A stretch of 64,000 nt of DNA. It comes from an uncultured Lachnospiraceae bacterium (lineage in GTDB: Bacteria; Bacillota; Clostridia; Lachnospirales; Lachnospiraceae). This document shows, in pieces, positions 45,162 to 53,671 of the stretch. The notes below the pieces were generated by a model that ran no database searches, was not told where the DNA came from, and was given only the letters and a program-made list of their open reading frames with translations. Location of the stretch: positions 1 to 64,000 of the forward strand of contig CAJUHH010000012.1 in NCBI GenBank assembly GCA_910585965.1, read 5' to 3'. Position 1 is the first letter of the stretch. Each line of letters begins with the position of its first letter. Both the position numbers and the translations under genes were made by a program.

Positions 45162-47393
45162 TTACTGGTCTGTATCCTTTGCGGTAAGTACAAAAATCCT
45201 GGAGTCAAAGTCCCCCGTGCATAAATCCCTGTCCACGCCTTCCCCGGAAGCATAATCCGTCGTCACAAGCCCCAGGTTCATCAGCTCATTTCCAAAATAA
45301 TACCCTTCCCTCCCGGAAATCTCATAGCTGTATTCCTCGTTCAGGCCTTGCAGCTTTATTCTTCCATAAGGCATGTTCGCCCCGCACAGTATGCGGTACC
45401 ATCCTACCACAGCCAACGTCCGTTCCGCATTCACCGCCATCCAAGCGGCCACATTGCCGTCAAACGGGCTGCGCAGACGGTAAAAATCGCCGAACTGCAA
45501 TACTTCCCTGTATTTTTTCATAAAACAGATCTGTTCCTTCACCTGCTCCTGCTCTTCCTCCGAAATCTTATTCAAATCCAGCTCATAGCCGAAAGTGCCG
45601 AAGCACGCTACATTCGCCCTCGTATGCAAAGGCGTGTTGCGGTATACCTGATGGTTCGGCGTCACCGAAACATGGCTTCCAATACTGCTGATCGGATAGC
45701 AGAAAGAAGTGCCGTACTGGATTTTCAGCCTTTCCACCGCATCGGAATCGTCGCTCGCCCATCCCTGCGGCGCATAATAAAGAATGCCCGGATCAAATCT
45801 CCCGCCGCCGCTGGCACAGGACTCGAACAATATTTCAGGGAATCTGGAAGTCAGCCTGTCATACAGATCATACACCCCGAGAATATACCGATGGAACACC
45901 TCTCCCTGGCGGTCAGCCGGAAGCGCCCGGGAATAGCATTCCGTAATGCTGCGGTTCATATCCCATTTTACATATGATACTTTTGCGCCGCCAAGTATTT
46001 TTTCCATCATATGATAAATTCTGTCCACCACTTCCTTCCGGGAAAAATCAAGCACATACTGGAATCTGCCATGGGAACTATGGCGGCCCGGCGTCTCGAT
46101 GATCCAGTCAGGATGTTCCCTATAAAGATCGGAATCTTTGTTTACCATCTCCGGCTCAAACCAAAGCCCGAACTTCATGCCAAGCGCTTCGATCTTCTCC
46201 GCCAGCCCTTGGATGCCATCTGCCAGTCGTTCCGGATTCGCCACCCAGTCTCCAAGCCCGGCCTTTTCATGGCTCCGCTGCCCGAACCATCCGTCATCCA
46301 ATACAAACAGCTCCACTCCGCATTCCTTCGCTTTTTTTGCAATCTCGATCAGACGCTTTTCTGTAAAATCAAAATAAGTAGCTTCCCAGTTATTGATCAG
46401 GATCGGCCTTACCCTGTCCCTCCAATATCCCCTTGCCAGCCGTTCTCTGTACAGCTTATGGAAAGTCCGGCTCATGCCGTTTAATCCTTCTGCCGAATAA
46501 ACCATCACCGCCTCAGGTGTCTGGAAGCTCTCCCCGGTTTCTAATTTCCAGTCAAACCAGGACGGATGGATGCCCATCAGAATCCTTGTGGTATCGTGGG
46601 TATCCACCTGCGCCTGCGCCAGAAAATTGCCGCTGTAAACCAGGCTGAACCCGATCACCTCTCCCTGAAACTCATCTGCCGTAGGACGTTTCAGCGCCAG
46701 AAAAGGATTATGCTCATGGGAGGAATGCCCCCTCATGCTGTCCACCGCCTGGATCCCCTGTTCCAGCTTTCTTATCTTTACATGCCTTTCCCTAGCCCAT
46801 GCGCCGGAAAGCTGCACCCATTCATAATCGCTGTCCGGCAGATCCATGCAAAGGCTCATAGCCCTCAGGAGATGCACAGGGTCTTCCCCATCGTTTATCA
46901 TCCTTGCGCTCCTCGCAAGCGCACCTGTTTCAAAAATCGTATACAAAAGCTCCAGACGGATATTTGCCACAGGATCCTCCAAGAAAACAGTCAATGTCAT
47001 CCCCTCTTCCGGCGATTCCGTATAGGTGGCCGGAAGACCGGGAAGCTTCGGTTTTCCCTTTGTAATGGCAAAATCTTTAAATTGAAAATCCGAAATCCTG
47101 CTCCCATTCTTCTGAAGGATCTCAACCGCCGGACTGCGAAAATCCGTAGTCCCGTACACCCCGTATTCCTGCTTGATATGTGCCAGGGAAAAATTTTTTT
47201 CCTCATCAAATACATAAGAAGACATCGCCCGTGGCATCCGCTCCAGCAGATAGGAATAATCCTTTCCTTCGCCAATCCTCTTTCCAAAATATAACTGGCC
47301 CAAATGGCCGTTTGGCAGCACCATCATGAGATAGCTGATCTCATCATTATATAAATGAAAGATTCCTTTTTCTTCCTGATATATGATGTTCAT
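45162..47393 (-). CDS. Alpha-galactosidase, GH36
   Basis: A 743-residue cytosolic glycoside hydrolase releasing terminal alpha-galactose from oligosaccharides such as raffinose or melibiose. It has the GH36 layout: an N-terminal beta-rich domain (about 1-320), a (beta/alpha)8 barrel with the nucleophile motif YVKWDMNR and acid/base region WASDDSDAVERL, and a C-terminal beta domain. No signal peptide is present. The ATG at 47393 follows a GGGGTG box. No sugar transporter is adjacent, so uptake genes must be elsewhere. Confidence 0.92.
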   Translation of the reverse strand: MNIIYQEEKGIFHLYNDEISYLMMVLPNGHLGQLYFGKRIGEGKDYSYLLERMPRAMSSYVFDEEKNFSLAHIKQEYGVYGTTDFRSPAVEILQKNGSRISDFQFKDFAITKGKPKLPGLPATYTESPEEGMTLTVFLEDPVANIRLELLYTIFETGALARSARMINDGEDPVHLLRAMSLCMDLPDSDYEWVQLSGAWARERHVKIRKLEQGIQAVDSMRGHSSHEHNPFLALKRPTADEFQGEVIGFSLVYSGNFLAQAQVDTHDTTRILMGIHPSWFDWKLETGESFQTPEAVMVYSAEGLNGMSRTFHKLYRERLARGYWRDRVRPILINNWEATYFDFTEKRLIEIAKKAKECGVELFVLDDGWFGQRSHEKAGLGDWVANPERLADGIQGLAEKIEALGMKFGLWFEPEMVNKDSDLYREHPDWIIETPGRHSSHGRFQYVLDFSRKEVVDRIYHMMEKILGGAKVSYVKWDMNRSITECYSRALPADRQGEVFHRYILGVYDLYDRLTSRFPEILFESCASGGGRFDPGILYYAPQGWASDDSDAVERLKIQYGTSFCYPISSIGSHVSVTPNHQVYRNTPLHTRANVACFGTFGYELDLNKISEEEQEQVKEQICFMKKYREVLQFGDFYRLRSPFDGNVAAWMAVNAERTLAVVGWYRILCGANMPYGRIKLQGLNEEYSYEISGREGYYFGNELMNLGLVTTDYASGEGVDRDLCTGDFDSRIFVLTAKDTDQ

Positions 47394-47429
47394 ATTCACC
47401 CCATTTCCGCGCAGCTTTTTGCACATGCC

Positions 47430-47539
47430 AAGTTTGTGGATGCCGCGCAGACACAAACTTGAGATTGAAAGTTTTTAATTTTCAATCTTTTTCCCCTGTC
47501 CCATTCTCTGTTTTTGTCCCCGTTTAATATGCCATTATA
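47430..47539 (-). promoter_or_regulatory. Leader/promoter region of the alpha-galactosidase gene
   Basis: A -10 TATAAT (47534-47539, minus strand) with a weak -35, followed downstream by two inverted repeats: GATTGAAA/TTTCAATC (47463-47487) and AAGTTTGTG/CACAAACTT (47430-47460). They could be operator sites or leader hairpins; the responsible regulator is not identifiable. Confidence 0.4.
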
Positions 47540-47643
47540 AAGAAACGCGCGGAAGATTCCCAGCATCCCTTGTTGGAAAAAACAGTCAAAATGTTAAATA
47601 ATATATTTTTACTTACATATACTATCGATAAGGAGCTGATCAC

Positions 47644-48168
47644 ATGCGGAACCAATTATTTATTTACACTTTAGCAGGCATCTTTTTTACCATCATTGCC
47701 GGCACCTTTTCCCACTTCCTCTATCAATGGAGCGGGAATAACCAATATATCGGACTAGTCGCCCCTGTCAGCGAGTCCGTATGGGAGCATATGAAAATGG
47801 CCTTTTTTCCTATGCTTCTTTATTGCAGCATAGAAAATATCCTGCTGAAGAAAAAATACCCCTGCATTTACAAGGCTAACGCCTGTGGGATTTATATCGG
47901 TGTCTTTTCCATCCCTGTTCTTTTTTATACTTATACCGGGATTCTCGGCAAAAATTATCTGGCTGGCGATATCGCCGTTTTCTGCCTGGGCGTTGTTTTC
48001 GCTTTTCTGTCCAGTTATCGGCTGGCAGAAGCAACCCCCGCTTCCTCCTGCAAAAGAAAAAGCAAAATCGCTGCCTGTTATTACGCAGCGGTTTTGCTCC
48101 TTTTCCTTTGTTTTATCCTGTTCACTCTGTATCCGCCTGTGAAGATCGGACTTTTCCAGGTTCCCTAA
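47644..48168 (+). CDS. Membrane protein, DUF6512-like
   Basis: A 174-residue integral membrane protein with about five hydrophobic segments. The VSESVWEHMKMAFFPML stretch near residue 45 is characteristic of the DUF6512 family, of unknown function. The ATG has an AAGGAG box 8 nt upstream. It is an isolated plus-strand gene between minus-strand genes. Confidence 0.8.
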   Translation: MRNQLFIYTLAGIFFTIIAGTFSHFLYQWSGNNQYIGLVAPVSESVWEHMKMAFFPMLLYCSIENILLKKKYPCIYKANACGIYIGVFSIPVLFYTYTGILGKNYLAGDIAVFCLGVVFAFLSSYRLAEATPASSCKRKSKIAACYYAAVLLLFLCFILFTLYPPVKIGLFQVP

Positions 48169-48189
48169 AGCCCTATATCCAAAAATCCT

Positions 48190-48429
48190 TCAAGCCGCTC
48201 CGTCCCCGGCATGGTCCGTATGCTGCCTTAAGATCTCTGCCACCTCTTCCAGGCTGAGATTAGAATCGTCGATCAGTTCCTCAAGGCTTTCCAGCCTGGC
48301 CACCCTTTGTTCATGCAGCAGCTCCTGCAGCTCCTCCTTTTCTTTCCGTATCCTCTCTTCCAAGGCCCCGATTACTTCCTGCTTATCGGCAATTTTTTCC
48401 TCTATGGATTTTCTGACGCCTCTTGCCAT
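48190..48429 (-). CDS. Small coiled-coil protein
   Basis: A 79-residue highly charged protein. Residues about 8-48 form a predicted coiled coil (KIADKQEVIGALEERIRKEKEEL region), followed by a short helical segment with NLSLEEVAEIL. No signal peptide. The start follows AAGGGGTG. The pattern is that of a widespread small Clostridial protein of unknown function; I assign no role. Confidence 0.7.
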   Translation of the reverse strand: MARGVRKSIEEKIADKQEVIGALEERIRKEKEELQELLHEQRVARLESLEELIDDSNLSLEEVAEILRQHTDHAGDGAA

Positions 48430-48601
48430 AATTCACCCCTTTTCTGCCATTTCAGCGTTTTTCTATACGTTCCGTCTTTTCCGCCTTTTTTCTCCAGACA
48501 GAATTAGTATATTATATGGACAAGATAGGGATTTTATTCCAAAAAAATGCAAAGCCCACGATACTTTTGAAGGCTTTGCCCCTTGTTCTGCGATCTTTAC
48601 T

Positions 48602-48955
48602 TTATGCCAGCTTCGCCTTTAGCTCTTTTACATCCGTTTCCAGCATTCTTACTTTAATTGCCAGCATTTCCACTTCATTGCTCGGTTTCATGGCATCATG
48701 CAAGTTTCTCGACAAATCCAGATGGCCTTCTGCAACCCGTTGGATATTCATGCGGATTTCATTTTCAAGCGTCAGCTTGACACTTTTCACATCTGTCTTA
48801 ACAGTTTTTAATTCTGTTTCCATGGTGTCCATTTTCGCTTCCATCGTATCCATTTTCGTTTCCATGGTATCTATTTTTGCTTCCATTGTATCTACTTTAT
48901 TTTCCATAATACCTACTTTTTCAAGCAACAAGTCAAGCTTTTCACTGTCTGTCAT
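48602..48955 (-). CDS. Heptad-repeat coiled-coil protein
   Basis: A 117-residue protein. Residues about 15-60 are tandem heptads of the form MDTMEAK/MDTMETK, making a long coiled coil, flanked by a hydrophilic start and a second coiled-coil region at the C-terminus. The start has an AAAGGAGG box. Function unknown; probably a small oligomerising scaffold. Confidence 0.75.
   Translation of the reverse strand: MTDSEKLDLLLEKVGIMENKVDTMEAKIDTMETKMDTMEAKMDTMETELKTVKTDVKSVKLTLENEIRMNIQRVAEGHLDLSRNLHDAMKPSNEVEMLAIKVRMLETDVKELKAKLA
48812..48910. repeat. 21-bp tandem repeats encoding heptads
   Basis: Four to five imperfect 21-bp units on the minus strand (each giving a MetAspThrMetGluAlaLys-like heptad) within the coiled-coil gene; unit number may vary between strains. 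Confidence 0.7.
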
Positions 48956-49153
48956 ATCGCCGTCCTCCTTTGCTATGATTATAATTAATCATTGATCATA
49001 ATCATCTGTTGGTTTTAGTATACCACAGCCCGGATATAAAGTCTATTCCAACGCACCAGAAAAATTGTCCAAAAAATATGCTTCCCTGAATAACCTATTC
49101 GATATCGATCTCTGAAAATAAATATCAAAATCTTCCTCGGCTAATCATTATGC

Positions 49154-49212
49154 AAAAAACAAAATACCAAATATAGTCCATCCTATTGCGATGAAATCTA
49201 TATCTGGTATTA
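49154..49212 (-). terminator. Repeated terminator, copy 1
   Basis: Minus-strand stem ATACCAGATATAG / CTATATTTGGTAT (13 bp with one mismatch; arms 49198-49210 and 49164-49176) with a 21-nt loop, then a T-rich run. It follows the 49240-49431 gene. The loop and stem are shared with the element at 51103-51163. Confidence 0.75.
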
Positions 49213-49239
49213 AGGAAATAATTTGTATAATTTTTCTGA

Positions 49240-49431
49240 TTATTCTTTTATTTTATCAATTTCTGCAAGATTGACGCCCAAACTTGTAAGCAACGCTTTT
49301 AGCGATACGTAATCATCTTTTAAATCTGCATATGTCCTTACGGCATTTTCCTCTCTTGCCAACAACATGCGTTTTTGTACTTTCTGAAAATCGTTGAGCG
49401 CATCCCTGATAATTTCTGCACCGTTTGGCAT
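49240..49431 (-). CDS. Small hypothetical protein
   Basis: A 63-residue helical protein (MPNGAEIIRDALNDFQKV opening). The ATG at 49431 has an AGGTGA box at 5 nt; an in-frame TTG upstream would add eight residues. No motif is recognised. It is followed by a terminator-type stem-loop. The 280 bp between it and the heptad-repeat gene hold only that terminator. Confidence 0.6.
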   Translation of the reverse strand: MPNGAEIIRDALNDFQKVQKRMLLAREENAVRTYADLKDDYVSLKALLTSLGVNLAEIDKIKE

Positions 49432-49550
49432 ATAATCACCTGCTTTCTCCTGCAATTTATATTAATTGTTGTTACACTTATTATAACGGATATGCAGAAG
49501 CATGTAAAGCAAGAATCAAATAGACTTCGCGCTTAAGTTGTATTACAAGC

Positions 49551-49582
49551 AAGATGCCCAAGCCATAAGGCCAGGGCATCTT
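49551..49582 (-). terminator. Stem-loop after the 49597-50754 gene
   Basis: AAGATGCCC/GGGCATCTT with a small internal GCC/GGC hairpin, bounded by T/A-rich sequence. A plausible terminator for the secreted-protein gene on the minus strand; the U-tract is weak on that side. Confidence 0.5.
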
Positions 49583-49596
49583 TTCCTTTTCATAAA

Positions 49597-50754
49597 TTAT
49601 GGATTAACCACTACCGCGTACGTTCCGAATGCCGTCGCATTGATCGTAATCGTCGCGTTATTCGTATCGACATCTTCGAAAAGAACAGGCGTTCCATCCG
49701 GGTTCAGACACAGAATGGAATAGCTATGTCCTGCATTCGCCAGCGAACCGGGCAGACCGAAGGTCATCGTAACCGGTGCCACTGTATTGCGGACATTCGT
49801 AACTACGCCGTCTTTTGTAATTGTATACAAATCAATATTGAGATATGCCACAATGCTTCTGCCGCTTGTATCCGCAACTGCCTTCAGGGCATCCTTCATT
49901 TCCCTGTTACGGCTGTCACAAATATAAGTCCTTACATTCGTGCCGGCTGCCACGTCTGCTTCGCTAAGGCCCGCAGCCGCTGCCACTGTTGCTACTGGAG
50001 AAGTTACCGCAACGCTGTTCATGGATGTAGCCGTGTAAACGCCGCCCACTGTAGAAGGACCTGCATTTCCAGCCGCTCCGCCTGCTGCCGGTGCTGCTGC
50101 TCCGCCGCCCCCTGCTGCCGGTGCGGAATCAGAAGAGCCGCCGGATGAGCTGGAACCGCCGGATGACGGACCTGAGTCTTCGCCGGAACCGGGATCGTCG
50201 CCGGAAGGATTATCAGAAGGGCAGTCAGGCATTTCTGATATCGGCATAGTCAATGACTTTTTACCGCCAAACTCTATTATTTCATTGCTTGGCCGATAAT
50301 CTGGATTATTTAGTTCATAATCAGGATCATTCCCGCTAACACTATTTACATCATAATAAGCCATGCCATTCATAACTTCACAACTAGGGTAATATTCCGC
50401 ATTATAACATGCCGCTGCTGTAAGAGTTGTCGTATAACTTGCTTGACTATCTAACTGAATATTCACATCTTCATTAAACCCATTAGTATAAATAGTAGCC
50501 CCAAAACTTGCTATATTACGAAAGTCTACAGGCGTTCCATCCGAATATTTCGGCGTTAAAGTCACTTTTAAAGTTACCGTATCGCCCTCATTCACATTCG
50601 CGATTTCATTTCCTGCGGCATCAAAAAACTGAATCGCTACATCCACAGTTGCTCCCGACGCTTTCACGCTCGCAACCTTCATAATCACAGGTATGCAGAC
50701 AGCCAGCGTCAATACCGTCATCAAAGCTTTCTTTATAAAACTTTTAAAATCCAT
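49597..50754 (-). CDS. Secreted protein with Gly/Ser/Ala-rich linker
   Basis: A 385-residue exported protein. The N-terminus has a signal peptide (basic start, hydrophobic core to about residue 30, ending near SVKASG). A beta-rich domain (about 33-160) resembling Ig-like or adhesin modules follows. The linker at about 180-240 is a Gly/Ser/Pro/Ala tract, and the C-terminal domain (about 250-385) is again beta-rich. No sortase motif is evident, so it may be released or bound non-covalently. The start follows AAGGAGGAG. Possibly a surface adhesin-like protein. Confidence 0.75.
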   Translation of the reverse strand: MDFKSFIKKALMTVLTLAVCIPVIMKVASVKASGATVDVAIQFFDAAGNEIANVNEGDTVTLKVTLTPKYSDGTPVDFRNIASFGATIYTNGFNEDVNIQLDSQASYTTTLTAAACYNAEYYPSCEVMNGMAYYDVNSVSGNDPDYELNNPDYRPSNEIIEFGGKKSLTMPISEMPDCPSDNPSGDDPGSGEDSGPSSGGSSSSGGSSDSAPAAGGGGAAAPAAGGAAGNAGPSTVGGVYTATSMNSVAVTSPVATVAAAAGLSEADVAAGTNVRTYICDSRNREMKDALKAVADTSGRSIVAYLNIDLYTITKDGVVTNVRNTVAPVTMTFGLPGSLANAGHSYSILCLNPDGTPVLFEDVDTNNATITINATAFGTYAVVVNP

Positions 50755-50809
50755 CTTTATCTCCTCCTTGCATATTAAGTAATCGCTAAATACAGTCTCA
50801 TCCATTTCA

Positions 50810-50831
50810 CCCCCCCCCGAAAAAATCGGGG
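50810..50831. promoter_or_regulatory. Homopolymer C9 tract and hairpin in the leader of the secreted-protein gene
   Basis: Nine consecutive C (50810-50818) overlap a stem CCCCGA/TCGGGG (50815-50831) about 60 bp before the start codon. Such tracts can vary by slippage. Confidence 0.4.
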
Positions 50832-50840
50832 CAAATGAAC

Positions 50841-50933
50841 CTAACGGAAAAACGATAAAATTTCAAAGCAAATACTCAGTTGCTTCTCGCCTTTTATCGG
50901 TTCGTCCTTAGGAATAAACTCTTTTTCGCGCAT
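50841..50933 (-). CDS. Possible 30-residue leader peptide
   Basis: ATG at 50933 after GGAAGGAGG-like purine run, 30 codons (MREKEFIPKDEPIKGEKQLS opening) to TAG at 50841. It lies in the 460-bp region upstream of the secreted-protein gene. Its spacing to the ribosome binding site is short and it could be chance; no homologue is recognised. Confidence 0.3.
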   Translation of the reverse strand: MREKEFIPKDEPIKGEKQLSICFEILSFFR

Positions 50934-51102
50934 CCTCCTTCCTTAATATTTGGGAGTGATAAACCTATCAGAATATTGAATTCAGCTGTTTTCTGTAAGA
51001 TTACCTTTGTAAATAATTTACCATATGTTATCATCCCCTGCAAGTCCAAATTGTTCAGGAATTTCCGTTCCTCATCTGCTTTTCCTTATGAAATCATCCA
51101 TC

Positions 51103-51163
51103 CAAAAAAACGAAATACCAAATATAGTCCATTCCCCTGCAATAGAATCTATATCTGGTATGA
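51103..51163 (-). terminator. Repeated terminator, copy 2
   Basis: Same design and nearly same sequence as 49154-49212: arms 51149-51161 and 51115-51127, one mismatch, 21-nt loop, then seven T on the minus strand. It follows the Ig-like protein gene. Confidence 0.75.
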
Positions 51164-51215
51164 CGAAAAGAATTTTATCATTTAAGATGTTTTTTACTAT
51201 TTTTATAAGTTTTAT

Positions 51216-52403
51216 CTATAATGGTACATCATTCTTTCTTTCCTTCACAGCAACAACTGCCACAATGCCCACGCCGGCCGCTGAAAGAACGACGCATAAC
51301 AATATGATCTTCACATCAACCACAACAAACTCCATTTCATTGCCAACGCCATCATCCGTGCTGCAAGAAAGAGTTACCTTCCCGGTGCCACGAACCAAAA
51401 ATATGCCATCCTCCACCGATATAATATCGCTGTCCGAACTCTGCCATACCACATCCTGATATGTGGCATTATCAGGAATAATCTCAGGAACAAGCGATAT
51501 TTCTGCTGATCTGTCAATGACATTGGAAAAGATATATTTCGTAGAATCTTTTATATTGACGCTTTGAACCGGCACCCTGTCAATCACAACTGCAACATCC
51601 TTTTTCATGCCGTTCCATGTCTCAATATGCAACGTCGTTTCCCCTTCTTTGACTGCATATAATTTAGAATCCGTAAATTGCAGGAATTCATCGTCATAAT
51701 CTACCGAATATTCCTGGTTATTGGCATTAAGCGGAAGTATTTTTACGGAAAAATCACAGGAATCCTCCACTGTAAGGTTTACTATATCCTCACAGACAAT
51801 TTCTTTCGGAAGCACTTCATATACATGAATTTCCAAAGTCTTCGTAATATGGTTCGAAGTAGTCCCGGTAATTGTCACCGTCCCCGGCGACAGCCCTTTT
51901 ACCACGCCTTTGGATGTCACCGTCGCAATGCTGTTATCAGAAGAGGAAAAATAAACGTTTCTATTCGTTGTGTTATCAGGAGATATCCTTACACTGATCT
52001 CCGCCGTTTTTCCCACTTGCACTTCATGGGAATTCATATAAAGATTTAGATATTCGGCCGGAACTTCTTTTACCGTAATTGGCACTCTTTTTTCAGCATG
52101 AGCTGTTCTTATAATCAAGTCGGCAGTCCCGACACCGACTGCTACACTCGTTTTGCCGCTATCAACTTTTATAATGTCCGGGTCGCTGGAAGTAACAGTC
52201 CATGAAAAATCATTGTAATAGGAAGTAATAATAAAATCCACAGAAATGCCTTCGCCAACATATACTGTTGACGTGCATTCTGTTATTGTTATATAATCCC
52301 TTCCCCCTGAATAGGCAACAGACGTTAATGACGGCCATAGAAGAAACAGCGGTACAATCAATAATTTGAATAAAATATGTAATTTGAAAGTTATTTTTTT
52401 CAT
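51216..52403 (-). CDS. Membrane-anchored Ig-like (Big2) domain protein
   Basis: A 395-residue surface protein. It has a signal peptide (about 1-30), several bacterial Ig-like beta domains (for example a Big2 module with SSSDNSIATVTSKGVVKGLS near residue 155, and a second with WQSSDSDIISVEDG near 320), and a C-terminal transmembrane helix (about 365-387) with a charged tail. Probably displayed on the outside of the cell membrane; ligand unknown. The ATG at 52403 follows AAAGG at 8 nt, in preference to one two codons earlier. The gene is divergent from aroC. Confidence 0.8.
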   Translation of the reverse strand: MKKITFKLHILFKLLIVPLFLLWPSLTSVAYSGGRDYITITECTSTVYVGEGISVDFIITSYYNDFSWTVTSSDPDIIKVDSGKTSVAVGVGTADLIIRTAHAEKRVPITVKEVPAEYLNLYMNSHEVQVGKTAEISVRISPDNTTNRNVYFSSSDNSIATVTSKGVVKGLSPGTVTITGTTSNHITKTLEIHVYEVLPKEIVCEDIVNLTVEDSCDFSVKILPLNANNQEYSVDYDDEFLQFTDSKLYAVKEGETTLHIETWNGMKKDVAVVIDRVPVQSVNIKDSTKYIFSNVIDRSAEISLVPEIIPDNATYQDVVWQSSDSDIISVEDGIFLVRGTGKVTLSCSTDDGVGNEMEFVVVDVKIILLCVVLSAAGVGIVAVVAVKERKNDVPL

Positions 52404-52528
52404 TGGCATTACCTTTTTACATATATTTTGTTTAAAATATTATACCATTTTTAAAAATAATATGATACAATGAATTGCGCTGATGTATACCACTTTATGA
52501 ATCCAATTGTTGTAAAAGGAGGCCAACT

Positions 52529-53632
52529 ATGTTCGGTTCCACATTCGGTACCTTTTTTAAAATATCCACCTGGGGCGAATCCCACGGGAAGGCGCTTGGC
52601 GCAGTAATCGACGGCTGCCCTGCCGGGCTTCCTCTTTCTGAGGAAGATATCCAGCAATATTTGGACAGGCGCAAGCCCGGGCAGACCAGTATTTCTACTC
52701 CCCGGAAGGAGGACGACCTTGTGGAAATCCTCTCCGGCACATTCGAAGGTCTTACTACCGGCACGCCCATTTCCCTCATCGTCAGGAATACTTCCCAGAA
52801 ATCCCGGGATTACAGCGAGATCGCTTCTTACTACCGCCCCGGCCATGCGGACTATACCTTCGACCAGAAATATGGCTTCCGCGACTACCGGGGCGGCGGG
52901 CGTTCCTCGGGCAGGGAAACCATCGGAAGGGTTGCCGCAGGGGCAGTCGCGGCCAAGATCCTGAAAGAACTTGGGATAGAAATCCTTGCCTATACGAAAT
53001 CCATCGGCCCCATCCAGGTCAATCCCGATGCTTTCGATAAAGAAGCTATCCGCAATACTTCTACTTGTATGCCCGACTACCAGGCCGACCAGAAAGCCAA
53101 CGCATATCTGGCTTCCTGCATGGCAGATAAAGATTCCGCAGGCGGCGTCATCGAATGCCGCATCCAGGGGGTACCCGCCGGAATCGGCGATCCCGTCTTT
53201 GAGAAGTTGGATGCCAATCTGGCAAAAGCCATTATGTCCATCGGCGCGGTAAAGGCTTTTGAAATCGGCGACGGTTTCCGGGTCAGCACGGCCAACGGCT
53301 CTTCCAATAACGATTTCTTCCTTTCCGAAAATGAAGAAATCCGAAAGAAGACCAACCATGCGGGCGGCATTCTTGGCGGCATCAGCGATGGATCGGAAAT
53401 TGTCCTGCGCGCCTATGTCAAACCCACTCCTTCTATTTTCCAGGAGCAGGAAACCGTAAACCAAAACGGAGAAAATATCCGTGTCCAAATAAAAGGAAGA
53501 CATGATCCCATTATCGTTCCCCGCGCCGTAGTCGTCGTAGAGGCAATGGCTGCACTTACGCTGGCGGATGCCATGATCGGAAACATGTCCTCCCGTATTT
53601 CTTATTTGAAAGATTTTTATCATTTTTCTTGA
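52529..53632 (+). CDS. aroC: Chorismate synthase
   Basis: Converts EPSP to chorismate with reduced FMN, the last step of the shikimate pathway. The 367-residue protein carries the family boxes GESHGKALG near the N-terminus, RPGHADYT and the FRDYRGGGRSSGRET segment, plus the C-terminal GRHDP motif. An AAAGGAGG box precedes the start by 7 nt. A -10-like TACAAT lies at about 52466. The gene stands alone between a surface protein and a lactonase-fold gene. Confidence 0.95.
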   Translation: MFGSTFGTFFKISTWGESHGKALGAVIDGCPAGLPLSEEDIQQYLDRRKPGQTSISTPRKEDDLVEILSGTFEGLTTGTPISLIVRNTSQKSRDYSEIASYYRPGHADYTFDQKYGFRDYRGGGRSSGRETIGRVAAGAVAAKILKELGIEILAYTKSIGPIQVNPDAFDKEAIRNTSTCMPDYQADQKANAYLASCMADKDSAGGVIECRIQGVPAGIGDPVFEKLDANLAKAIMSIGAVKAFEIGDGFRVSTANGSSNNDFFLSENEEIRKKTNHAGGILGGISDGSEIVLRAYVKPTPSIFQEQETVNQNGENIRVQIKGRHDPIIVPRAVVVVEAMAALTLADAMIGNMSSRISYLKDFYHFS

Positions 53633-53671
53633 AGAAACTTTCCCGTTTATCCAAGGTGCGCAAGAACCAAA

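Noticed and set aside
50806..51102. c-di-GMP riboswitch in the long leader of the secreted-protein gene
   Set aside because: The characteristic conserved loops were not found in this stretch.
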